Assembly (NCBI GenBank): GCA_963817375.1
Contig: CAWFOB010000006.1
Coordinates: forward strand, 248,001-312,000
DNA length: 64,000 nucleotides
Origin: JACVRM01 sp963817375
Lineage (GTDB): Bacteria; Actinomycetota; Thermoleophilia; Gaiellales; Gaiellaceae
Direction of reading: 5' to 3'
The notes under the pieces are model-generated. The model was not told the DNA's origin. It saw only the letters and a program-made list of their open reading frames with translations, and searched no databases. The translations under genes were made by a program, and so were the position numbers. This document shows positions 42,636 to 51,397 of the stretch, piece after piece; position 1 is the stretch's first letter; each line of letters begins with the position of its first letter.

Positions 42636-42717
42636 TGGGGGCGGGAGGATTCGAACCTCCGAAGGCTGAGCCAACGGGTTTACAGCCCGTCCCCTTTGGC
42701 CGCTCGGGAACACCCCC
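42636..42717 (-). tRNA. tRNA-Tyr (anticodon GTA)
   Basis: 82-nt class II tRNA on the minus strand. Acceptor GGGGGTG/CGCCCCC with one G-T wobble, anticodon arm ACGGG-CTGTAAA-CCCGT giving GTA, long variable arm TGGCTCAGCCTTC, T-arm GGAGG-TTCGAAT-CCTCC, discriminator A. No encoded CCA. Confidence 0.95.
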
Positions 42718-42756
42718 GGGACGCCGGATTGTAGCCGGGGCGTAGCATCGACCCCG

Positions 42757-43896
42757 ATGGAGCGGTTCGACGTCGTCGTCGTTGGTGCAGGGCCCGCCGG
42801 GTCGACGGCCGCACACAATCTCGCGCGCGCGGGCGCCCGCGTGGCGCTGCTCGAGCGTGCGACCTTCCCGCGCGACAAGCCGTGCGGCGGCGGGCTGACC
42901 GGCCGCGCGCTGCGCGAGGTCCCCGTGGACGTCTCGCCCGTCGTCGAGCACGAGGTCGACCGGATGGAGCTCGGGCTGCGCTACAGGCGACGGATCTCGC
43001 GACGCTCGCGCGGCCGCCTCGTGGCGATGACCCAGCGCATCCGTCTCGACGCGTACCTCGCGGAGCAGGCCGCCGCGGCCGGGGCCGATCTGCGTGACGG
43101 AACGAAGGTCACAGCCGTGCGCGACGGCCAGGTGGACACGGCCCACGGCACGCTCTCAGCCGAGGCCGTCATCGGCGCCGACGGCGTCAACGGCGTGACC
43201 GCGCGCTCGTTCCGGCTTGAGCAGCGGATCACCTATGGGGTGGCGCTCGAGGGCAACGTCCCGAACGCCGCGGCCCGGGCCGAGCGCTTCGCCGGTACCG
43301 CCGTCGTCGAGCTCGGCACGATCGCGGGCGGATACGGCTGGGTCTTCCCGAAAGGCGACCATGTCAACGTCGGGGTCGGCGGGTGGGAGCACGAGGGACC
43401 GCACCTCCGCGAGCACCTGTGGCGCCTGTGCGACGAGCACGGGATCCCGCGGGCAGCTGTCGAGGCGCTGCGCGGCTACCGGCTGCCGCTCCGGCGGCCG
43501 CCGACGTCACCTGCGCGCGGGCGGGTCGCACTCGTCGGCGACGCCGCCGGCCTGGTCGACCCGCTGTCGGGCGACGGGATGTACGAGGCGTTCGTCAGCG
43601 GCCGGCTCGCCGCGGGCGCGGCTCTCGACCTCCTTGCCGGGCGCGAGCAGACGCTCGAGCCGTACTCGGCGGCGCTCGACCGCGCGATCGGCGCCCACGC
43701 CGCCGCCTCGTGGAAGGCGAAGCTGGCTCTCGATCGCTTCCCCCGGCTCACGTTCGCGCTGCTCGCACTGCCGCCGGTCTGGCAGGCCGTCGACGCGCTC
43801 GTCCGCGGCGACCTCGCCCATCCCGGCGAGGCGCGCGGGGTGGCACGTGTGCCGCTGCGCGCCGTCGACGTGATCGGGCGCCGCGGCAGCGCGTAA
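42757..43896 (+). CDS. Geranylgeranyl reductase family flavoprotein
   Basis: 379 residues. FAD-binding Rossmann motif FDVVVVGAGPAGSTAAHNLARAGARVALLER at residues 4-34; PCGGGLTGRAL, the CxGG signature of the geranylgeranyl-reductase/ArsR-like family, near 45; AVIGADGVNGVTAR; and VALVGDAAGLVDPLSGDGMYEAFVSG, the second FAD motif, near 255-280. Likely reduces isoprenoid double bonds (menaquinone side chain or lipid precursors) with NADPH. No partner isoprenoid genes nearby. Confidence 0.87.
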   Translation: MERFDVVVVGAGPAGSTAAHNLARAGARVALLERATFPRDKPCGGGLTGRALREVPVDVSPVVEHEVDRMELGLRYRRRISRRSRGRLVAMTQRIRLDAYLAEQAAAAGADLRDGTKVTAVRDGQVDTAHGTLSAEAVIGADGVNGVTARSFRLEQRITYGVALEGNVPNAAARAERFAGTAVVELGTIAGGYGWVFPKGDHVNVGVGGWEHEGPHLREHLWRLCDEHGIPRAAVEALRGYRLPLRRPPTSPARGRVALVGDAAGLVDPLSGDGMYEAFVSGRLAAGAALDLLAGREQTLEPYSAALDRAIGAHAAASWKAKLALDRFPRLTFALLALPPVWQAVDALVRGDLAHPGEARGVARVPLRAVDVIGRRGSA

Positions 43897-43982
43897 CTCG
43901 ACCGAACCTGGCAAAAACTAGGCGCAGCTCCCTCGTTCGGGGTAAACCGTTCTGCGTTACCTGCCGATCCCTGCGTCGCGGC

Positions 43983-45179
43983 ATGGATCTCGACGCCCTC
44001 CTTCTGCACGCGGTCGAGCGCGGAGCAAGCGACGTCCATCTGAAGATCGGACGCCCGCCTGTCCTGCGCGACGACGGACGCCTGCGCCCGCTCGACGACT
44101 GGCCGGTCCTCGACGCCCAGGCGCTCGACGCCGTCCTCGGGCAGGTCACCGCCGCCGTCCCCAAGCGGCTCAACGACTTCTACGAGACCGGCGAGCTCGA
44201 CGTGGCCTACACGGCCCACGACCTGCCGCGGTTCCGGGTCAACGGATTCCGCCAGCGCGGCGCTGTCTCGTTCGCCTTCCGCGCGATCCCTACCGACATC
44301 CCCACCTTCGAGCGCCTCGGCCTGCCGGCCGGCGTCGAGCGGCTCGCCAGCGAGGAGCGCGGGCTGGTCCTCGTGACCGGCGCGACGGGCTCCGGGAAGA
44401 CGAACACGCTCGCCTCGATGATCGGCCACGTCAACAGCACGCGAGCGCAGCACATCGTCACGATCGAGGACCCGATCGAGATCATCCACCCGGACCTCGG
44501 CTGCATCGTCAACCAGCGCGAGGTCGGCCTCGACACCGATTCGTTCCAGCAGGCCCTGCGGCGCGTCTTGCGCCAGGACCCGGACGTGATCCTCATCGGC
44601 GAGCTCCGCGACGCGGAGACCGCCCAGACGGCGCTGCAAGCCGCCGAGTCCGGCCACCTCGTCTTCTCGACGATGCACACGATCGACGCCGCCGAGACCG
44701 TCGGGCGGCTCGTCGAGTTCTTCCCGCCGCTCAAGCAGCAGCAGGTGCGGTCGATCCTCGCCGGTGTGCTGCGCGGCGTCATCAGCCAGCGGCTGCTCCC
44801 GCGCATCGGCAGCGGCCGCGTCCCGGCCGTCGAGATCATGGTCACGAACGCGCGCATCGCCGAGCTCCTCCGGGAGGGACGCTCCGACGAGATCGAGGAC
44901 GCCGTCGACGACGGCGGGTTCCTCGGCATGCAAACGTTCAAGCAGGCGCTGATCGCGCTCGTCCTCGACGGCAGCGTCGACCGCGAGGTCGCGGCCGCCG
45001 CGGCGACGAACCGCCACGACTTCCTCGTGGCGCTCGAGCACGAGGAGAAGCGGCTGCGGGCCGGCGAGGAAGAGGAGCAGGCCGTGGCCGAGACCGACGA
45101 CGAGGGGCCTACGCCCTTTCTCCTGCGGACACCGGACGGCGCCGACGGCGCCTCCATTCGCGTGGCGGAGCACTCGTGA
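43983..45179 (+). CDS. pilT: PilT-like retraction ATPase
   Basis: 398 residues from ATG 43983. N-terminal PAS-like region (LLLHAVERGASDVHLKIGRPPVLRDDGRLRPL), then the RecA-like domain: Walker A GATGSGKT at 133-140, Asp box IEDPIEI, Walker B-type ILIGELRDAETAQTALQAAESGHLVFSTMHT with the His box, and the AIRNLIRE-like retraction region NARIAELLREGRSDEIE. The tail of about 55 residues after ALEHEEKRL is extra and acidic. Powers pilus retraction. The stop overlaps the wall-hydrolase start by 4 bp. Confidence 0.9.
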   Translation: MDLDALLLHAVERGASDVHLKIGRPPVLRDDGRLRPLDDWPVLDAQALDAVLGQVTAAVPKRLNDFYETGELDVAYTAHDLPRFRVNGFRQRGAVSFAFRAIPTDIPTFERLGLPAGVERLASEERGLVLVTGATGSGKTNTLASMIGHVNSTRAQHIVTIEDPIEIIHPDLGCIVNQREVGLDTDSFQQALRRVLRQDPDVILIGELRDAETAQTALQAAESGHLVFSTMHTIDAAETVGRLVEFFPPLKQQQVRSILAGVLRGVISQRLLPRIGSGRVPAVEIMVTNARIAELLREGRSDEIEDAVDDGGFLGMQTFKQALIALVLDGSVDREVAAAAATNRHDFLVALEHEEKRLRAGEEEEQAVAETDDEGPTPFLLRTPDGADGASIRVAEHS

Positions 45180-46588
45180 CGCGGCGCCTCATGCTGCTGG
45201 CGGCGGTCGCCGTCCTGGTTCTCCCGGCCGGCGCATTCGCGGCCGACACGTTCGTCGTCGTCCCCGAAACGCTCGCCCCCGCGACCGCGCTGCCAAGCGC
45301 CCTGGCGCCGAATGCGCCCGGCGAGATCGCGGTCGACCAGAGCTTCACCACCCGCCCGCTGTGGGTCGAGCAGCTGCCGGTCGACCAGCTCCAGCCGATC
45401 TGGGAGCGCGCCGGCGCCGCCTACGGCGTGCCGTGGCAGGCGCTCGCCGCGATCAACAAGATCGAGACCGACTTCGGTAACAACATGGGCCCGAGCTCGG
45501 CCGGTGCCGTCGGCTGGATGCAGTTCATGCCGGACACCTGGCTGCGCTGGGGCGTCGACGCCAACGGCGACGGCGTCGCCGACCCGTGGAGTGCCGAGGA
45601 CGCGATCTTCGCCGCGGCGCGGTATCTGGCCGCGTCCGGCGCGGCGACCGACCTTCCGCACGCGCTCTATTCCTACAACCACGCCGACTGGTACGTGAAC
45701 GAGGTCCTCGCGTTGACGTCGCTGTACGGCGGCGGCACGACCCCGAGTGCCACGTCCGGCTTCGCGCCGGCGCCCGTCGACGTGTCGGCGCTGGTGGACC
45801 AGGTGAACGCCACGCGCGACGCACTGGCCTCGGCGCGCGCCGCCGAGCGGCGCCTGGCCCCGGCGGTCGAGTCGGCCCAGGCCACATTGACACACACGTC
45901 GCTTCTGTCCGATCAGCTGGCCGCCGAGAAGCGGCTGACGATCGTGGGCGTGCGCTACGACCGCGCACATGCCCTCACGCGCCGTCTCGAGCAGCAGCTC
46001 GCCGACGCACGGAGCGGGCTCGCGGACGCACGGTCCTCCGTCGCGGCAACCACGTCGGTGCCATTCGGGGGAGTGCCGGGAATCGCCACGTCCGACCTGT
46101 TCGGCGCGCCCGCGGCCGCGTACGCGGCCCCGGAGGCGGATGGGCCGGCCGGCGGAGCGCTGCGCTTCGCAGTCGGCAAGCTCGGGACGCCGTACGAATG
46201 GGGTGCCGAAGGCCCGTTTACCTACGACTGCTCGGGCCTCGTGCAGGCGGCATACGCCAGCGCGGGCATCTCGCTGCCGCGCGTGGCGCAGGAGCAGTTC
46301 GATGCCGGCCCGCGGGTGCCGCCGAGTGAGCCGCTCCAGCCCGGCGACCTCGTCTTCTTCGGGAGCGACGCCGCGCACATCGTCCATGTCGGGATGGTGA
46401 GCAGCGCCGGGCTGATGGTCGACGCGCCCTACACCGGGACGGTCGTCCGGTTCGACACCTACCTGCGCGCCGGGTACGTCGGCGCCACCCGCCCGGCGGC
46501 CACCGCCGCGGACCAGGTCATCGAGTTCTCGGCCTCGCAGCCGGAGTCACCCGCTGCGGGCGAGATCCTCTTCACCAAAAACCCTTAA
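45176..46588 (+). CDS. Lytic transglycosylase (SLT2-like) fused to NlpC/P60 peptidase
   Basis: 470 residues from GTG 45176. Signal peptide (LMLLAAVAVLVLPAGAFA), then an SLT-type transglycosylase domain with Glu in INKIETDFGNN and the signatures SSAGAVGWMQFMPDTWLRWG and LYSYNHADWYV, a coiled-coil linker (ARAAERRLAPAVESAQATL), and a C-terminal NlpC/P60 domain with Cys352 in YDCSGLVQAAYASAG and His404 in HIVHVGMV. It cleaves both glycan strands and peptide stems of peptidoglycan. Translation is coupled to pilT, so it probably opens the wall for the pilus. Confidence 0.88.
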   Translation: MTRRLMLLAAVAVLVLPAGAFAADTFVVVPETLAPATALPSALAPNAPGEIAVDQSFTTRPLWVEQLPVDQLQPIWERAGAAYGVPWQALAAINKIETDFGNNMGPSSAGAVGWMQFMPDTWLRWGVDANGDGVADPWSAEDAIFAAARYLAASGAATDLPHALYSYNHADWYVNEVLALTSLYGGGTTPSATSGFAPAPVDVSALVDQVNATRDALASARAAERRLAPAVESAQATLTHTSLLSDQLAAEKRLTIVGVRYDRAHALTRRLEQQLADARSGLADARSSVAATTSVPFGGVPGIATSDLFGAPAAAYAAPEADGPAGGALRFAVGKLGTPYEWGAEGPFTYDCSGLVQAAYASAGISLPRVAQEQFDAGPRVPPSEPLQPGDLVFFGSDAAHIVHVGMVSSAGLMVDAPYTGTVVRFDTYLRAGYVGATRPAATAADQVIEFSASQPESPAAGEILFTKNP

Positions 46589-46622
46589 GGACGGGCGACT
46601 CCCTGCCGAAAAGGAGGAGGGT

Positions 46623-47489
46623 ATGGCGGCCAAGCTCACACCGATCGTCCTGCGTCTCGCGATCCCGGCGGTCGTCGTCGTCCTGTCAACGGCGGCGATC
46701 TCCTTCGCGGCCGCCGGTGGCAGCACGCCGCGCCCCGTCGCGGCGGCGCCGGCCGCCCGCCCGGTCGTTCGCGTCCCGGACGTCACCGGCCAGGTCTTCG
46801 TCTTCGCCAAGGGGATGCTCGAAGACGCCGGGTTCGCCTGGCGCGTCCAGGGCTCCATCGGCGGCTATGCGGCCAACGTCGTAACCTCGCAGTACCCCAG
46901 CGCGGGCACCCGCGTCGTGGACGACGGCATGCCGACTGTCCGCGTCACGCTCACCGCGAGCCGCAGCTACCCGCAGCGGGGCGAGCCCGAGAACACCTCG
47001 CCCTACACGGGCAGCGCGATCGTCCTGCCCACGGCCAAGCCGGTGATCAAGAAGCCGGTGGTCAAGAAGCCGGTGGTCAAGAAGCCGGTGGTCAAGAAGC
47101 CGGTCGTCAAGAAGCCGGTCAAGAAGCCCGTGGTCAAGAAGCCCGTGGTCAAGCGGCCGGTCGTCACGCCGGCGCAGCGCCCCCCGGCGTTCGTCGTCCC
47201 CGGCGCGCCGAAGGAGCCGCTCGACGAGATCACGCTGACGGCGCGCGCCGACGAGCTGAGCGCGTGGGTCCAGGCGCATCCCACCAAGACCGACGCCAAC
47301 GTCAACCACTGGCTCTACCAGCACGCCTGGATCGTGACCGGCGCGAACTTCGGCTGGTACCACGGCGACCAGGCACTGAAGAAGCTCGTTGTCGTCGACA
47401 ATCGCGTCATCGATCTCTGGGGTGTCGGCTCGCGCAGCCGCGCAGTCGCCACCCGCGCCCTCAGGGGGGTCGAGGCAAAGGCGCGGTGA
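46623..47489 (+). CDS. Membrane-anchored PASTA protein with KPV repeat
   Basis: 288 residues; AAAAGGAGGAG lies upstream. N-terminal anchor (VLRLAIPAVVVVLSTAAISFAAAGG), one PASTA domain (VVRVPDVTGQVFVFAKGMLEDAGFAWRV, VVTSQYPSAGTRVVDDG), then a (V)KKPVV repeat and a C-terminal domain of about 95 residues (ITLTARADELSAWVQAHPTKTDANVNHWLYQHAWIV) with no known fold. PASTA domains bind peptidoglycan or beta-lactam-like ligands. The Lys/Pro repeat would span the wall. Located between the wall hydrolase and the prepilin genes: possibly a wall anchor for the pilus machine. Confidence 0.75.
   Translation: MAAKLTPIVLRLAIPAVVVVLSTAAISFAAAGGSTPRPVAAAPAARPVVRVPDVTGQVFVFAKGMLEDAGFAWRVQGSIGGYAANVVTSQYPSAGTRVVDDGMPTVRVTLTASRSYPQRGEPENTSPYTGSAIVLPTAKPVIKKPVVKKPVVKKPVVKKPVVKKPVKKPVVKKPVVKRPVVTPAQRPPAFVVPGAPKEPLDEITLTARADELSAWVQAHPTKTDANVNHWLYQHAWIVTGANFGWYHGDQALKKLVVVDNRVIDLWGVGSRSRAVATRALRGVEAKAR
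47036..47166 (+). repeat. In-frame 15-bp tandem repeat encoding KKPVV units
   Basis: About eight copies of a 15-bp unit (AAGAAGCCGGTGGTC type) coding K-K-P-V-V, with one shortened 9-bp unit (VKKP) in the series. Several units are base-identical, indicating recent slippage-type expansion. Length variation between strains would change the reach of the wall-spanning part. Confidence 0.85.
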
Positions 47490-48058
47490 GAGGCGTGCGT
47501 GCGTTGAGGCAGCGCCTCCGTAAGCAGGGCGGCTATTCGCTCGTCGAGCTCCTCGTCACGATGTCGATCCTCGGCCTCGTGATGGCCGGCCTGACGCAGC
47601 TCTTCACGTCGGGCATCAAGGCCGAGGCGGAGGCGACCTTCCGCTTTCAGGCACAGTCTGAGGCCCGCGGGGCCCTGTCATACCTCCGGCGTGAGGCGCA
47701 CTGTGCCGACAGCGCCGCCGTCGCGACCTCCGGCTCGGCGCCGAACCAGGTCCAGACGCTGACGCTGACCCTTCCGTCCGGCTGCGCGACGGGCAGCGGC
47801 ACCGTCACGTGGTGCACCGTCGGCTCGTCCTACCGCTTCAAGCTGTACCGCAAGGTCTCCGCGACCTGTGACAGCGCGGGCAAGCAGTACGCCGACTACC
47901 TGACGTCCGGCGTCCCCTTCACCTACACCGCGCCGTCGCCAACCGCGCTCGGCTCGATCGGCGTCGACTTCTCCGTGGACCCGAACAGCCAGGCGGTGAG
48001 CCCGAACGCCTACCGCCTTCAGGACAGCCTCGTGCTCCGAAACACGGTGCGCGCATGA
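47486..48058 (+). CDS. Type IV prepilin, PilW-like
   Basis: 190 residues from GTG 47486, which overlaps the previous stop; GTG 47495 is equally possible. Class III leader (RQRLRKQGG|YSLVELLVTMSILGLVMAGLTQLF) with the cleavage Gly at 16 and Glu at +5. The mature part carries cysteine pairs (HCADS, GCATG, WCTV, TCDS). Length and features resemble the PilW/PilJ-type minor pilins. First of a run of minor-pilin genes ending at the prepilin peptidase. Confidence 0.82.
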   Translation: MRGVRALRQRLRKQGGYSLVELLVTMSILGLVMAGLTQLFTSGIKAEAEATFRFQAQSEARGALSYLRREAHCADSAAVATSGSAPNQVQTLTLTLPSGCATGSGTVTWCTVGSSYRFKLYRKVSATCDSAGKQYADYLTSGVPFTYTAPSPTALGSIGVDFSVDPNSQAVSPNAYRLQDSLVLRNTVRA

Positions 48059-49431
48059 CGACCGTCCGGCAGTTCTTCGCGCGGCCCGCGTTCGCGGCCG
48101 ACGGTTACGCCCTGCCGATGGCGATCGGCACGATGATGATTCTCACGATCATCGCCGGGGTCCTGATGGTCCTGAGCGGCGCCAACCAGGCCGCGACGTC
48201 GCGGGCGTCCGGCGACGCCACCGCGCTGGCGCTGGCGGAAGACGGCCTCAACAACGCGCTCGCGGTCCTCGCTGCGGCGGACGCTCCGCTCAGCCCGACG
48301 GCCATCCAGCCGGGGTCCCAGGCGCGCGACGACGGGACGGCCGCGTACGACGCCTCGCTCTCCGGCTCGACGTGGACGATCACCGGCACCGGAACGGCCC
48401 CGTCGACGACGGCCGGCACCGGCGACATCGTTCGGACGGCGTCCGTCCAGGTCGTGGTGACGACGGACGGCACGACGTGGCAGTACCTCTTCGCCGACGA
48501 CCAGGCGGGATGCCTGACCGTCCCCGCGGGTGCGACGGTGGCCACGCCCATCTACGCGCGCGGGAACCTCTGTCTCGGCGCCAACGCCGGGGTCGTCGGC
48601 GCGCCCGTCCAGGTGGACGGCACGGTGACGCTCGGCCCCGGGGCGTCGATCGGGACGGCTGGGACGCCGGTCGCCGAGGCCGACCTCGCCGGCGGCTGCA
48701 CAGGTGGCGCCCCGGACCCGCATCCGTGCAGCGCCGCCGACGGCGTCTACGCAACGTCGCTCACCCAGACGACGGCCGGGCTGACCAAACCGGCCGTCGA
48801 CCTCAGCGGCTGGTACGCCAACGCCAAGCCCGGCCCGAGCAACGCGTGCACGTCCGGCAATGTCCCCGGCGACTTCGACGACGACACGGCGCTCAACCGC
48901 AGCCGCGCGACGTTCGACCCGACGAGCGGCGCCGCCTACGATTGCCAGTACTGGGCCGGCGGCAAGCTCCTGGGCCGGCTCGCGTGGAGCCCGGCGACGA
49001 ACACGCTCACCGCGCTCGGCACGATCTTCTTCGACGGCCCCGTCACGTTCGCCGGCGACGCCACGTACAGCGGGCGGGCCACGATCTACTCCTCGTCCAC
49101 GATCACGATCGGCGGCGGCGTGCACGTCTGCGGCGTCCCCGCCTGCGACGCGACGTGGGACCCAGGCACGAACCTGCTGGTGCTCGTCGCCGGCGATCCG
49201 GCGGCCACGTACGGCGCCGACCTCGGCAACGACGCTGTTTTCCAGGGCGCCGTCTACGCGGTCACGGACTACCGGGCCGGCACGGACACGCAGAACTGGG
49301 GCCCGGTCATCGCTCGGCAGCTCTCACTCAACGACGACGTGGGCCAGGCGATCCCGCTTGGCTCGCTTCCGCCCGGCGCCCCCGGAGCGGCTTCCACCAT
49401 CCACACGGTTTCCGGCACCTGGAGGGGCTGA
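48055..49431 (+). CDS. PilX-like minor pilin, short form
   Basis: 458 residues, ATG overlapping the previous stop. N-terminal hydrophobic region (DGYALPMAIGTMMILTIIAGVLMVLSGANQAATSRASGDATALALAEDGLNNAL) as in PilX_N proteins, without the canonical Glu+5. The rest is Thr/Gly-rich, beta-solenoid-like (ATVATPIYARGNLCLG, TLGPGASIGTAG) with conserved cysteine segments (CTSGNVPGDFDDD, YDCQYW). It is the shortest of three paralogues with the next two genes and lacks their inserted domain. Confidence 0.72.
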   Translation: MTTVRQFFARPAFAADGYALPMAIGTMMILTIIAGVLMVLSGANQAATSRASGDATALALAEDGLNNALAVLAAADAPLSPTAIQPGSQARDDGTAAYDASLSGSTWTITGTGTAPSTTAGTGDIVRTASVQVVVTTDGTTWQYLFADDQAGCLTVPAGATVATPIYARGNLCLGANAGVVGAPVQVDGTVTLGPGASIGTAGTPVAEADLAGGCTGGAPDPHPCSAADGVYATSLTQTTAGLTKPAVDLSGWYANAKPGPSNACTSGNVPGDFDDDTALNRSRATFDPTSGAAYDCQYWAGGKLLGRLAWSPATNTLTALGTIFFDGPVTFAGDATYSGRATIYSSSTITIGGGVHVCGVPACDATWDPGTNLLVLVAGDPAATYGADLGNDAVFQGAVYAVTDYRAGTDTQNWGPVIARQLSLNDDVGQAIPLGSLPPGAPGAASTIHTVSGTWRG

Positions 49432-49435
49432 GGAC

Positions 49436-51397
49436 ATGAACAAGCTACTGAGAAGGCTTCGAGGGGAAGACGGGCAGGCGCTCGTGATGGTCATCGTCAT
49501 GATCATCACGCTCTCCGTCACGACCGTCACGGTCGTCGAGTTGACAGGCGCCGGGTCACGGAGCGGAAAGCGCGACGCGGCCAATAGCAGCGCATACGAC
49601 CTGGCGGAAGCCGGGCTCGCCACCGCGTTCTCGAAGCTCTCGGCAGCGGCCGACCCGACCGTCAGCACGCTGCTGCCAAGCACGGTGGTGAACATGAACG
49701 GGGGCACCGTCACCTACTCGGGCACCTACTCGCAGCCCACCTGGTCGATCACCTCGACCGGGTCGATCAAGAACCCGTCCGACCCGACGGGCGGCGCGGT
49801 CAAGCGCACGCTCACGGAGACGGCGACGCTGAACCCGTTGGTCCCGGGCGCGACCGTGGCGGCGTGGGACCGCGTCTTCCAGGCCTTGCCCGGCTGTCTG
49901 AACATCCCCGACACCGTCCACATCCCCGCGTCGGTGGGGGCAAAGGGCGACATCTGCCTGCACGGCGACGCGACCATCACGGGCGCGAGCTCGAACGTCG
50001 AGGCGGGCGGGAACGTCGTCATGGACGGCACCCCGTCGTCCAACCAGCCTCAGGACCCGGCAACCGCGTCGGGCTGGACGACCAGCACCAACGTGTACAC
50101 GAGCAACAACACCTACGCGACCAACTCGGTCGCGAAGAGCTCGAACGGCGCGTATCTGACGGTGACCAACTGGGGCTTCACCATCCCGGCCGGCGCGACC
50201 ATCCTCGGGATCCAGCTCAACATCGAACACAAGGCCTCGGCGACGAGCTCCCTGAAGGACGAAACGGTCCAGCTGCTGAAGGCAGGCACTGCAACCGGCG
50301 CCAACAAGGCGGTGACCGGCACGCTCTGGGGCACGACGGACACGACCGTCGGCTACGGCGCTGCGAACGACCTCTGGTCGGCCGCGTGGACGCCGACGGA
50401 CATCAACGCGAGCACGTTCGGCGTGCGCCTCCGGGTCGCCAACGCGAACAGCTCGAGCTCCCGCACCGCCAGCGTCGATTACGTGAACATGACCGTGACC
50501 TACCAGACGGTGAGCGCGGTGATCGGGACGTCGGGGACGCCGGTCAACAGCGTCCAGGTCGGCGGAAAGTGCCAGTACGGGTCGATGCCTCAGCACACGC
50601 CCTGCAGCTCGTCGGACGGCGTCTACGCAACGACGGTCGGCACGTCGCCGCCAGACCTGACCAAGCCGTCGATCGACTTCGCCTACTGGTACGCGAACGC
50701 GAAGCCGGGCCCGATGCACAACTGCACGAGCGGAAGCTTCCCGCGCGGCTTCGACAACAACGGCGTCTATGACAACAGCCTCCCGTCGTCGAACGACAGC
50801 TTGGAGGGCGACATGACCCCGCATAGCTCGAGCTACGACTGCCAGTACTGGGAGAACGGCCAGATGGTGGGGCAGATCGCCTGGGACCACGTGTCCCACG
50901 TGATGAAGATCAAGGGGACGATCTTCATCGACGGCGACGTTCGCTGGGACGAGGACGGAGCGGTCAGCGACTACCAGGGCCGCGGGATCATCTACTCCGC
51001 CGGCGACACCGAGTTCGACGAGGTCGTCTGCGCCGGCGGAAACGGGACGAACGATTGCTACACGGGCAACATGAGCGCCTGGGACCCGAACCAGAACATG
51101 TTGATCATCGTCGCCGGCGGGTCGGCCGAGTACGACCAGGGCGCCACCTGCTGCCCGTTCCTGCCCGGCGCGTTCCAGGGGGTGATGTGGGCGAAGGACA
51201 CGTGCCACATCCACCAGGACTTCCGCTCGAGCGGGCCGATCATCTGCGACACCGTCCTGATCGACGACGAGCAGGGCCCGTCCGACCCGACGTTCTATTC
51301 CTGGCCGCCGCTGCAGTCGCTGATCGCGGGCCAGATGTACGGGTCGTTCGGCAGCGCATCGGGCTACAGCCTGACCTTAGGAGGAGAGAAGGGGTGA
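49436..51397 (+). CDS. Large PilX-like protein with inserted beta-sandwich domain (copy 1)
   Basis: 653 residues from ATG 49436. N-terminal leader-like helix (DGQALVMVIVMIITLSVTTVTVVELTGAG). Then PilX-like (AANSSAYDLAEAGLATAFSKLSAAADPTVSTLLPS) and beta-solenoid sequence. At residues about 199-361 lies a Thr/Ser/Asn-rich segment (ASGWTTSTNVYTSNNTYATNS, GFTIPAGATILGIQLNIEHKASATSS, WTPTDINASTFGVRLRVANANSSSS) absent from the preceding paralogue. It then returns to the common C-terminal part (YGSMPQHTPCSSSDGVYATTV, WYANAKPGPMHNCTSGSFP, IKGTIFIDGDVRWDEDG). Probably a surface-exposed pilus-tip adhesin. Confidence 0.7.
   Translation: MNKLLRRLRGEDGQALVMVIVMIITLSVTTVTVVELTGAGSRSGKRDAANSSAYDLAEAGLATAFSKLSAAADPTVSTLLPSTVVNMNGGTVTYSGTYSQPTWSITSTGSIKNPSDPTGGAVKRTLTETATLNPLVPGATVAAWDRVFQALPGCLNIPDTVHIPASVGAKGDICLHGDATITGASSNVEAGGNVVMDGTPSSNQPQDPATASGWTTSTNVYTSNNTYATNSVAKSSNGAYLTVTNWGFTIPAGATILGIQLNIEHKASATSSLKDETVQLLKAGTATGANKAVTGTLWGTTDTTVGYGAANDLWSAAWTPTDINASTFGVRLRVANANSSSSRTASVDYVNMTVTYQTVSAVIGTSGTPVNSVQVGGKCQYGSMPQHTPCSSSDGVYATTVGTSPPDLTKPSIDFAYWYANAKPGPMHNCTSGSFPRGFDNNGVYDNSLPSSNDSLEGDMTPHSSSYDCQYWENGQMVGQIAWDHVSHVMKIKGTIFIDGDVRWDEDGAVSDYQGRGIIYSAGDTEFDEVVCAGGNGTNDCYTGNMSAWDPNQNMLIIVAGGSAEYDQGATCCPFLPGAFQGVMWAKDTCHIHQDFRSSGPIICDTVLIDDEQGPSDPTFYSWPPLQSLIAGQMYGSFGSASGYSLTLGGEKG

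Noticed and set aside
42277..42717. Integrated element at tRNA-Tyr
   Set aside because: No integrase, no duplicated tRNA 3' end and no flanking repeat; only a propeller-gene fragment is visible.
47036..47166. Short regular repeats considered as a CRISPR array
   Set aside because: The 15-bp units are contiguous, in frame and without spacers; they encode a KKPVV protein repeat.
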